A program made the translations under genes and the position numbers. From positions 1 through 12,906 of the forward strand of contig CALCDB010000041.1 of assembly GCA_937901395.1 (NCBI GenBank): a stretch of DNA of 12,906 bases, in the 5' to 3' direction. The first letter of the stretch is position 1; each line of letters starts with the position of its first letter. The notes beneath the pieces are model-generated. The model was not told the origin of the DNA and made no database searches. It saw only the letters and a program-made list of their open reading frames with translations. Below are positions 7,501-12,906 of this stretch, one piece after another. The DNA comes from an uncultured Verrucomicrobiota bacterium (lineage in GTDB: Bacteria > Verrucomicrobiota > Kiritimatiellia > RFP12 > UBA1067).

Positions 7501-10500
7501 AAGATTGTCCTTATGCCGTCGGAAGCAACCGATCCAGAGCGGACTACCGAGATTACCAATGCCAAAACGCTTGAATCTCCAATTTCAAGATTGAGTGGTA
7601 ATGAGATATTGACTGGCGTTGGCGGCGTTCAGTCATCTACGATGTTCCTTGGCCCGAAGGCGACGCTTCGAATCGATCCGATTAAGACACCGCTGAAGGT
7701 TTCTGCCACGCCTGATTTCCTCGCAGGCGCTAAGATTGCGCTTTCGGATTGCTATAGTGATTGCACGCTTGGCAAGTTTGTGCTCGTGACTTGGACGGGT
7801 AATGTTCCGTCCGTGCTTCCTGAATTTGACGTTTCGTGTCTTACGACGGAAGGTATCAGCACCTCGATTACTTGCGAAGCTGCGCCACAGTCCGGTGATT
7901 ACCAGCTCGTTCTTAAGATTGGCGATTATGACAGTAGCGCAAGAACGATTCGCGTGATGCCGCTTGGCGACTCGATTACTGAAGGTTCGGCGAAAGGCAG
8001 TGTTAATTTCGCACGGTCAAACTACCGTATTCCGCTTATGAAGAAACTCGCGGCGAATGGCTTCAAGCCAATTTCGGTCGGTGTTTACAAGGGCGAGAAC
8101 GACGTTGAGACTGGTGGAACCGAGAAGTGCATTTACGATGCGGCTCGGGTTCGTCAGCCCGATGAGTATATTACATATGCCGCGCGTTCTGGCGCTCAGT
8201 GCCGCCTTACGGGCGTTCCTGGCTGGGAAGATAGCATTGATGTTATGCTCGATGCGGCGGGTGATGTGGACGTTATCACCTTCAAGATCGGCACGAATGA
8301 TTTGAAGAATGGTGTCGGCCTTGAGAACTTTATCGCGTCGTGGAAGAATACGATTGCAAAGATTCGGAATGCACGGCCTAACGTGAAGATTGTTGTAGGC
8401 ACAATTTGGAATTCGTCATCAACAACGGAAGGTGATTTGGTTTCTCAGGCGAATACGCAGATTAGGGAGTATGTTACATCGCATGATGATTACAACAAGC
8501 TTCTCTTCCTCGCGGATATCAATACCGAAGTTCCATATAACGACTACACGAAATTCGATGGGCTCCATCCAAACTGGACCGGACACGATATGTTCGCCAA
8601 TACGTGGCTCGAGCAGATCAAAGAGGCGGTCAAAGAAGGGTTCCCGGTTGCGCCATTAACGCCGAACACGAATACAGGCGCGATTAATAATGTCGATCAG
8701 TCTTATCGCAACGGTATGGTTCGTATCGCGACTTTCAAGCCGACTGTGGATTGGAAGTGGGATAAAACGAGTGCGATTACCTATCAGGATGTCAATGAAG
8801 AATTGAAGGACAAGCTTGATACGACGGTCTTCTCGAAGGTTGGTTACTACATGGAGCTTAAGCGTAAGAATACAGCACTGACTGATTATCGTGGAAATGT
8901 GCGGTATGTTTGGGCGGATATGATGGCGTTTGGTGATGGGAAATTCGCTACTTTGGGCGTTCCGACCACGAGTCATCGGCAGGTTGTTGAAAAACTCCAT
9001 GTCGATTCCAATGATACTGGTATTCGTAAGATTCTGCCGACGGACAACACGCAGACGGGTGCTATTGAGTTCTGGCCGAATTCCTATAATTCAGCTCAAG
9101 GTCCTTCGGCGGCGGGCTATCCAGCACATCTGTGCGGCTATGACTGGAATGATGCGGTTTCGAGCGGCATGGCTTATGGCTCAATGCAGATTCATCGCGT
9201 CTTCAAGAATGGCGACTCTTGGAATCAAGCGGAAGTATTGATGGCGTTCAACCGTTGGACTGGAACTGGAGCGAATGAGGTTGGCATTGGCTCCTTTGCG
9301 TCGAAATTCCTCGACAGTTCATCAAATGGCTATTCGGTTGATTACACGCAGACGAGTGCGCTTGAGGCGATGAATGCCGGCGCTTATGAGGATATAACGA
9401 TTGAAATCTGGGGCAAGGTAAAGAATACCTGCACTTGGACTGGCAATGGTGATAACGTGAGTTGGTCGGATCCAGCCAATTGGGAGAATGGTGTTCCGAC
9501 TGATGGTGATGATGTGATAATTCCAGATGAGGCGGCAATTACGCTCAATGACAATATTTACGTTGCTACTCTTACGATTCAAGGCGCGAGCGCGTCGATT
9601 ACGGGCACTGGTTCGATCAAGATTGGTAATCTCGCTGATTCTACCTTGACGGGCAAGGCGACGATTGTCTTTGATGGTGCTTTGCCAGATTCAACTATTC
9701 AAGATCAACTCAAGGCGGAAACTTGGACGGGTACGGCTTGGATTAAGGGCGTGAGCGGTCTTACCTTCTTCAATCCAAATAATTTTGGTAACGGAAACTC
9801 TACGATTCGCTTATCTGGTGTTGCAGGATACCTTAAGCAATCTGATAGCGCTACGGGGGATCATGCGTATTTAGAGGTGTTGCCGACGATTGATCTTGTA
9901 AATGATTCGTATGATTTTGGTTTGAAGATTACTGATGGCTGGTCTGCGGATCGTGTGCAATTTAGAAAGGTGACGGGCGCTGGTTCGTATGTTCTCGCAA
10001 AACCGAAGGGTGCGCCGACTCGTCGTCACTTCTTCCCAAATGTAGCGGAATTTGCTGGTTCGTTTATCTTGGAGACGGCAGGAAATTTGAGTACGATTTT
10101 CATTGCACGCGATTGGACGGATTATACGAATAATGACAATGAGCATAATTCCAATATATTCATTGCGGGTGCGATTCCATCGGGACTGGTCATAAACAAT
10201 GGCGCAGGGAAGATTATTATGCAGGAATCCGTGACCGCGGAAATCGCTGCGGGTAAGACCTGGACTGCGGCGGGTGGCGTCGAGCAGAGTGCCAATAATA
10301 AGATCGTGCTCAATGGTACTTATGGGGCAACGGCGACACAGACGATTTCGGGCGGTGCGCTTGAGTTCGCGTCTAATTCGACATCAACATTCGATGCTGC
10401 GGATGGTGCGGTTCTGACGATGGCTCCAGCCACGATTACTGGCACTGGTTCGATTACGAAGATTGGCGCTGGAACGCTGAAGTTTGATAACTCGCACCTC

Positions 10501-12906
10501 TTCTATGGTGGTAGTAGCGGGGTCAATACGGGTACGGAGCTGGTCATTACTGGCGGTACGCTTGATTTGAATGGTGCCTATACGTGGAAGAATGACGGCT
10601 CTGGATTCCTTACTCAGAAGCCGATCACCCTCGGTGGTGTTGGAGTGACGACCATTACGGGCGGCAATGTCACCTTCTATAACAATAGCAATATCGACAA
10701 TGTTATCTACGATGGCGGCAATGGTGCGAATGCGCCTGCAGAATTCGCAGCCAGTTGGCATAGTTCGTATACCGATCAGACTAGGACTCGTAACATCAAT
10801 GTCGGCAAGGGAACTGGCACGGATTACGACCTCTTGATTTCGGGCGCGATTGGTATTGTGGGCGGACAGTTCGGCGGTACGACAATCCACAAGACTGGCG
10901 CGGGTACCGTTAAGATGACGGGCGAGTTCAATATGCCGACGCTCTTGATTGATGCGGGCACTTGGAAGATGGGCGCCGCGAAGGCGGTGGCTGCGAATAC
11001 CACGGTTGGAGCGGGCACTACGCTCGATGTCAACGGACAGACGGCGACCTTGATGACGCTGACGAACACGGGCACGATCTCGTCCGACACGCCGGCTACG
11101 ATTAATATTACGTCGTCCGCTACCATTTCGGGTAATGTGAGCGGCGTGTCCCTCGTCTCTCAAGGCGGAGTGATTACAGTTAATGAAGGTGCGAATGTTG
11201 GCGAGGATGTAGCGTTCGTGGTTGACCTCGACGAGGCCGTTATCGGCGCTACTCCGTTCGTCTTTGCCGACGACTCGTTCTATGGCAAGGTAACGACGAC
11301 GGGCGATGGCGGTGCGTTGAAATATGACCCTAAAACCCATAAGGTTGCATACAAGGGGAAGACACTTTCCGATACGATGATTTGGCTTCCGATTGGTGAC
11401 TCGATCACCGAGGGTGAGCGGTATATGGGACATCCTGGTCAAGGCGACGTGGAGACACGTGGTGGCTATCGTTACCAGCTCTACAGCCAGTTGACGGCTG
11501 CGGGTATGAGCGTCCGTTCGGTTGGTTATCGTACGGGACATTCGACAACTGTTGAGCCGGACAATTGCGATTGGGCATGGCATGCAGCGCAGTACGGCGG
11601 TGTGATTGCGCACGACAATGGTGGTGGACATGGTGGAGCGCTCTTCGACGTGGAGAATACGTTGCAGGTTGCAGGATACCCGGACGTCATCACGATTCTT
11701 CTTGGCGTGAATGATCTTTCGTTCGGCAATCCTTCGGCGGCGAACATCTACGATTCGATGGACGCGATGGTCAAGAAGATTGCCAAGATGCGTCCAAATT
11801 CGAAGATTCTCGTTTCCACGCTGTTGCCGGCTGGCGGTAGCCGTGGCTACATTGACACATACAATACGTTGCTCCGCGAGAAGAACACAGCGAACGCATC
11901 TCCGTTCAATCTTGCGAATGTCAAGCTCGTTGATGTCAATGAGAAATTTGGTTCGTATAACGCTAGTTACTTCAAGAGTGACAATCTGCACCCGAATGAA
12001 ACCGGCTCGATTAGGGTTGCCAAGTCCTTTATGGGCTTTATGGCGGAGGCGATAGACGAAATCGTCGATGGTGCTACAAAGATGGTTCATGTCCATAATG
12101 GAGAGAGCGGATATGTTCTCGTTCGCTTCTCGAAGGCACTTGATAACGATGCGACGGCGACGCTGACGATTGCTGGTACGGATGTGGATGGCAACGTGGT
12201 GGAGCAGGCCTTCGAAAATGGTGTGATTGATACGACCGACAAGCGCGTGATGCGCTTCGCGATTCCGCAGGGCACGACGCTGAAGGGTGGCGTTTACACG
12301 GCAACCCTTTCGGAGATTGATACGGCTGAGCTTTCGTCCGACTTCGTGGAGATTCAAGGCACGGGCGCAGAAGCGAATATTGACAAGGCCTATCGCGAGG
12401 GCTTCCAGCGTTATGGTACGGTTACGTTCTCCAATGGGACGATTACTACTGATGGCATCGGCTTGGGCGACAACTGGCAGGGGAATGGTCCTACTACTAT
12501 TCAGATTGATAAGAATGAACTTGAGAATGTTGACATTAAGCGCGTTGGTTATTACCTTGAGTTGAAGCGTGCAAACGAGCCCTCGCAATTCGTCTGGGTG
12601 TCGATGGATGCGTTCAATACCAGTTTGTCCAACTTGCTCGTCCCGACCGTGGCGGCGGGTGCGCACAAGGCCAAGGTTACGACTCTCCAGGTCTATGCGA
12701 ACCGCGCCAGCGTGACGAATACGGCGATAAACGATGGCGCCGTTGATATGACCCAGACGGGTGTCGTGGAGTTCACGCCGTGGGATTGGACTGGGACTGA
12801 TCAGAGCGGTTATCCGAACGATATTCATTCGGGCAGGATGGGTTGGAATGATACGCTTCGCGATGCGGCGGCTGGCACGCTCAAGGGCGGAATGCAGGTC
12901 TTCCGC
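4504..12906 (+). CDS. Giant secreted multidomain protein with two SGNH/GDSL (CE3-like) esterase domains, 3'-partial (2,801 codons in window)
   Basis: I translated the whole frame line by line; it is open from ATG 4504 (GGAG at 4493-4496, seven bases upstream) to the window edge. It begins with a signal peptide cut near Ala26. Next come two LamG-like domains (about 28-235 and 236-453), an NWS motif (455-490), two stalk repeats (520-700, 738-905), SGNH-1 (1150-1385), a conserved C-terminal domain (1397-1638), a second NWS motif (1645-1690), a third stalk repeat (1736-1940), a beta-helix with GAGT repeats (1945-2275), SGNH-2 (2291-2525), an Ig-like segment and a second C-terminal domain cut by the edge. 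Both esterase domains keep all catalytic residues. The likely role is deacetylation of acetylated polysaccharide or glycan outside the cell, inferred from CE3-like motifs. The anchor or secretion signal at the C-terminus is not visible. The name 'sialate esterase' cannot be excluded. The preceding poly-G promoter suggests phase-variable expression. Confidence 0.9.
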   Translation, partial: MMQKIRSLFVAAIALATSFVSSSALAADPVAVWDGDLTDGSVKGNCTLDLNGNTPNEDGTVTIGTAPIKIKLNGDTGFEDFIGTYIVKYSGVTENPSADTALIALTTQSYSDLVGLCVENTGAIKGISSGSKWNHNNNVSKGNLAVTDGSHMLAFRAKMSPNTDGTNRGTYGYVYGGEVYGVSGLVGGSQKHMVIAIGGELSANKLPALTGMKIEAVAVFNDILSNEEIVTYEMNNFGYIPCPVAKFAGANLADNGSSNGYTINVNGNTDNGDGSISLSSAHGGLLIDNPNFAMANASVIVRYSAYTADTTKRHPFATFGSNSTTEKRVDDDYGCGLDTASKAFFIQPGDLGWYTGSAVSMNTAGSTFAVVIAPNGNKLLYHDNGSGTMTAYVNSGEQKTSPTLNKLAIGGFRGSSGGTNYGSYNTFNMTISGIAVFDHALAASEINAFKWENHWIGEGEDDNWSTPENWSTGIAPIKGDVAIIPAGEVVNVDVAIASGVTIQGAGTVIYDNKLPGNEKTSYTAAAWTGTVWIKNYGAAGGAGKFAEYNDMKSWGNADSVVRFTNCNGFIDGNVNGDFDYALEMYGEETTGYLGWKDSSGWSTRTHGFKELIGNGQLDLRSVPGKSCAELWKFGSIEGFSGELILCEGAAYGKRVVVGSGTIGGEKDGGKLSIEADKVAKISSGKTWSAIETTINGTVVAGVSATAPFASTVTGSGEIVFDGAGSTANTMPAAINDKLGEGWSGVVTLRNFGANNGKQIYLANFGAKVKLNGIDGYLSTSGGGSYAGELILEDYVKSDGTVQYAWTQNNGSSATHTTIAKLSGSGTLYGNAGATQWFRFTDGSEFRGTINFPNVGSSPKRRSVVFGTSNCSDGMLIVDAGQTITIAEGKTWTFPVGATVNGTIGGKGTLISPMTLNGTLDATDADTLLTLQAKPTISSCAMVVVNDFPTDDSPATILKIGEDATGFTDEEVLCDRIIAKKSDGTISEAYFKAVVDTTNQKIVLMPSEATDPERTTEITNAKTLESPISRLSGNEILTGVGGVQSSTMFLGPKATLRIDPIKTPLKVSATPDFLAGAKIALSDCYSDCTLGKFVLVTWTGNVPSVLPEFDVSCLTTEGISTSITCEAAPQSGDYQLVLKIGDYDSSARTIRVMPLGDSITEGSAKGSVNFARSNYRIPLMKKLAANGFKPISVGVYKGENDVETGGTEKCIYDAARVRQPDEYITYAARSGAQCRLTGVPGWEDSIDVMLDAAGDVDVITFKIGTNDLKNGVGLENFIASWKNTIAKIRNARPNVKIVVGTIWNSSSTTEGDLVSQANTQIREYVTSHDDYNKLLFLADINTEVPYNDYTKFDGLHPNWTGHDMFANTWLEQIKEAVKEGFPVAPLTPNTNTGAINNVDQSYRNGMVRIATFKPTVDWKWDKTSAITYQDVNEELKDKLDTTVFSKVGYYMELKRKNTALTDYRGNVRYVWADMMAFGDGKFATLGVPTTSHRQVVEKLHVDSNDTGIRKILPTDNTQTGAIEFWPNSYNSAQGPSAAGYPAHLCGYDWNDAVSSGMAYGSMQIHRVFKNGDSWNQAEVLMAFNRWTGTGANEVGIGSFASKFLDSSSNGYSVDYTQTSALEAMNAGAYEDITIEIWGKVKNTCTWTGNGDNVSWSDPANWENGVPTDGDDVIIPDEAAITLNDNIYVATLTIQGASASITGTGSIKIGNLADSTLTGKATIVFDGALPDSTIQDQLKAETWTGTAWIKGVSGLTFFNPNNFGNGNSTIRLSGVAGYLKQSDSATGDHAYLEVLPTIDLVNDSYDFGLKITDGWSADRVQFRKVTGAGSYVLAKPKGAPTRRHFFPNVAEFAGSFILETAGNLSTIFIARDWTDYTNNDNEHNSNIFIAGAIPSGLVINNGAGKIIMQESVTAEIAAGKTWTAAGGVEQSANNKIVLNGTYGATATQTISGGALEFASNSTSTFDAADGAVLTMAPATITGTGSITKIGAGTLKFDNSHLFYGGSSGVNTGTELVITGGTLDLNGAYTWKNDGSGFLTQKPITLGGVGVTTITGGNVTFYNNSNIDNVIYDGGNGANAPAEFAASWHSSYTDQTRTRNINVGKGTGTDYDLLISGAIGIVGGQFGGTTIHKTGAGTVKMTGEFNMPTLLIDAGTWKMGAAKAVAANTTVGAGTTLDVNGQTATLMTLTNTGTISSDTPATINITSSATISGNVSGVSLVSQGGVITVNEGANVGEDVAFVVDLDEAVIGATPFVFADDSFYGKVTTTGDGGALKYDPKTHKVAYKGKTLSDTMIWLPIGDSITEGERYMGHPGQGDVETRGGYRYQLYSQLTAAGMSVRSVGYRTGHSTTVEPDNCDWAWHAAQYGGVIAHDNGGGHGGALFDVENTLQVAGYPDVITILLGVNDLSFGNPSAANIYDSMDAMVKKIAKMRPNSKILVSTLLPAGGSRGYIDTYNTLLREKNTANASPFNLANVKLVDVNEKFGSYNASYFKSDNLHPNETGSIRVAKSFMGFMAEAIDEIVDGATKMVHVHNGESGYVLVRFSKALDNDATATLTIAGTDVDGNVVEQAFENGVIDTTDKRVMRFAIPQGTTLKGGVYTATLSEIDTAELSSDFVEIQGTGAEANIDKAYREGFQRYGTVTFSNGTITTDGIGLGDNWQGNGPTTIQIDKNELENVDIKRVGYYLELKRANEPSQFVWVSMDAFNTSLSNLLVPTVAAGAHKAKVTTLQVYANRASVTNTAINDGAVDMTQTGVVEFTPWDWTGTDQSGYPNDIHSGRMGWNDTLRDAAAGTLKGGMQVFR
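4585..5862 (+). other. Two tandem LamG/concanavalin-like domains (residues ~28-453)
   Basis: The two halves align by eye. LNGNTPNEDGTVTI in the first matches VNGNTDNGDGSISL in the second. The terminal signature IEAVAVFNDILSNEEIVTYE matches ISGIAVFDHALAASEINAF, a pattern that commonly closes LamG-like jelly rolls. Such domains usually bind carbohydrate or act as spacers in exported proteins. Identity between copies is low, so the duplication is old. The fold assignment is by pattern only. Confidence 0.6.
5866..5973 (+). other. First NWS motif segment of the giant protein (residues ~455-490)
   Basis: WIGEGEDDNWSTPENWSTG followed by a Pro and a Gly-Asp turn matches the W-x-G-x-G-x(2)-x-W-S-x-P-x-N-W pattern that begins beta-helical stalks in many PVC and autotransporter-like exported proteins. 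A second copy occurs at 9436-9573 (Trp1645, Trp1654, Trp1660), so each of the two modules starts with one. Confidence 0.7.
6061..6603 (+). other. Stalk repeat R1 of the giant protein (residues ~520-700)
   Basis: First of three diverged copies of a beta-rich unit. Landmarks are WTGTVWIKNYG (Trp527), VVRFTNCNGFI (560-570), GFSGELIL (638-645), GKTW (684-687) and ING-T (694-697). I do not recognise it as a named domain. Confidence 0.6.
6715..7218 (+). other. Stalk repeat R2 of the giant protein (residues ~738-905)
   Basis: Second copy of the unit. Landmarks are WSGVVTLRNFG (Trp742), VKLNGIDGYLS (768-778), EFRGTINF (844-851), GKTW (888-891) and NGTIGG (900-905). Spacing between landmarks is close to R1 (26 versus 33 residues, then 113 versus 116). 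Confidence 0.6.
7951..8658 (+). other. SGNH/GDSL esterase domain 1, CE3-like (residues ~1150-1385)
   Basis: Block I is MPLGDSITEG with nucleophile Ser1157. A glycine-containing block II is SGAQCRLTGVPGW (1229-1241), where the PGW resembles family CE3 acetylxylan esterases. Block III is IGTNDL with Asn1265. Block V is DGLHPN with Asp1352 and His1355. The order and spacing fit a complete, probably active hydrolase that removes O-acetyl groups. The substrate is inferred only from CE3 resemblance. Confidence 0.88.
8692..9417 (+). other. Conserved C-terminal domain copy 1 following SGNH-1 (residues ~1397-1638)
   Basis: Starts VDQSYRNGMVRIATF, has the core VGYYMELKR (1446-1454), a Trp/Met-rich strand VWADMMAFGDG (1469-1479), TQTGAIEFWP (1517-1525) and GYDWNDAV, and ends before the second NWS motif. 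A second copy follows SGNH-2. I do not recognise a named family with certainty; similar sequences accompany esterases in PVC genomes as I recall. A carbohydrate-binding or processing role is a guess. Confidence 0.55.
9436..9573 (+). other. Second NWS motif segment of the giant protein (residues ~1645-1690)
   Basis: WTGNGDNVSWSDPANWENG (Trp1645 to Gly1663), then VPTDGDDVIIP, repeats the pattern at residue 455 and marks the start of the second catalytic module directly after the first C-terminal domain. Confidence 0.75.
9709..10323 (+). other. Stalk repeat R3 of the giant protein (residues ~1736-1940)
   Basis: Third copy of the unit found at R1 and R2. Landmarks are TWTGTAWIKG (Trp1741), TIRLSGVAGYLK (1767-1778), EFAGSFIL (1849-1856), GKTW (1917-1920) and NGTYG (1937-1941). 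It is longer than R1 and R2 because of an insertion rich in Asp/Asn between the last two landmarks. Confidence 0.6.
10336..11328 (+). other. Beta-helix stalk with autotransporter-type GAGT repeats (residues ~1945-2275)
   Basis: KIGAGTLKFDN (1986-1996) and HKTGAGTVKMTG (2129-2140), followed by the LLIDAGTWKMG strand, match the passenger-associated 'K-x-G-x-G-T-L-x-L' repeat of autotransporter-like proteins. The whole segment is Gly/Thr/Asn-rich with few charged clusters, as expected of a right-handed beta-helix. No such canonical GAGT repeat was seen in module 1. Confidence 0.65.
11374..12078 (+). other. SGNH/GDSL esterase domain 2, CE3-like (residues ~2291-2525)
   Basis: Block I is WLPIGDSITEG with Ser2300, followed by the CE3-style RGGYRYQLYSQL. 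Block III is LLGVNDLSF with Asn2403. Block V is DNLHPNETG with Asp2493 and His2496. An insertion between blocks I and III contains a Gly/His-rich loop (GGGHGGALF). All catalytic residues are present. The sequence differs strongly from domain 1, so the two may have different substrates. Confidence 0.9.
12085..12363 (+). other. Ig-like linker domain after SGNH-2 (residues ~2528-2620)
   Basis: A beta-rich segment of about 93 residues (MVHVHNGESGYVLVRFSKAL to SSDFVEIQG) with alternating strands such as ATATLTIAGTDVDG and GGVYTATLSEI resembles a bacterial Ig/fibronectin-like spacer. Module 1 has no counterpart: there the esterase is followed almost directly by the C-terminal domain. Confidence 0.45.
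12376..12906 (+). other. Conserved C-terminal domain copy 2 (residues ~2625-2801, cut by the window edge)
   Basis: IDKAYREGFQRYG, VGYYLELKR (2681-2689), FVWVSMDAF, TQTGVVEFTP (2750-2759) and GGMQVFR align with copy 1 in the same order. The window ends at a point matching about residue 1567 of copy 1, so at least about 70 further residues of this domain, plus any C-terminal sorting signal, lie beyond the edge. Confidence 0.6.

Noticed and set aside
10384..12828. Antisense ORF of 814 codons on the minus strand
   Set aside because: It is in exact register with the sense codons of the giant gene and exists because that stretch has no TTA, CTA or TCA codons. Its translation is Arg/Ile-rich with no recognisable domain, whereas the sense strand encodes a clear SGNH esterase.

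Overview
The window looks like a chromosomal segment of a gut- or rumen-type bacterium of the PVC group (Kiritimatiellota, Lentisphaerota or Verrucomicrobiota). This is an inference from gene content: a SWIM/SNF2 protein, a HU-like protein of the Bvu_2165/DUF4469 type, and a giant secreted protein with LamG-like, 'NWS', beta-helix and esterase domains. No rRNA or tRNA gene, CRISPR array, transposase or integrase was seen, so the phylum rests on style alone.

Layout. Positions 1-910 (minus) hold the N-terminal 303 residues of a SWIM zinc-finger protein, probably a SNF2-type helicase, which runs off the left edge. It overlaps by 8 nt the end of rlmN (903-1928, minus), a complete 23S rRNA/tRNA adenine-C2 methyltransferase. 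A 67-bp divergent promoter region separates rlmN from an iron-containing alcohol dehydrogenase of the YqhD/BdhA type (1996-3177, plus). A HU-like DNA-binding protein follows 31 bp later (3209-3955, plus).

Positions 3956-4503 are non-coding but structured. They contain seven tandem ~22-bp units, each centred on the palindrome AAATGGCGCCATTT or a one-base variant, then a 3 x 9-bp ACAGGATT repeat, a purine-rich tract, and a strong sigma70-like promoter. The whole central part of that promoter's spacer is a run of nine G residues.

This promoter reads into one open reading frame from 4504 to the right edge: 2,801 codons without a stop, 3' end not reached. The product has a signal peptide, two N-terminal LamG-like domains, and two large modules. 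Each module carries a Trp-rich 'NWS' motif, a repetitive beta-rich stalk, a complete SGNH/GDSL esterase domain with Ser-Asn-Asp-His residues (CE3-like), and a conserved uncharacterised C-terminal domain. A stalk repeat unit occurs three times.

The main story is a giant secreted or surface-exposed, doubly catalytic deacetylase-like protein, preceded by a promoter with the classic architecture of phase variation (homopolymeric G tract between -35 and -10). The tandem palindrome array and the adjacent HU-like gene lie just upstream. Phase switching and any functional link to the array are inferences; the sequence elements themselves are directly visible.
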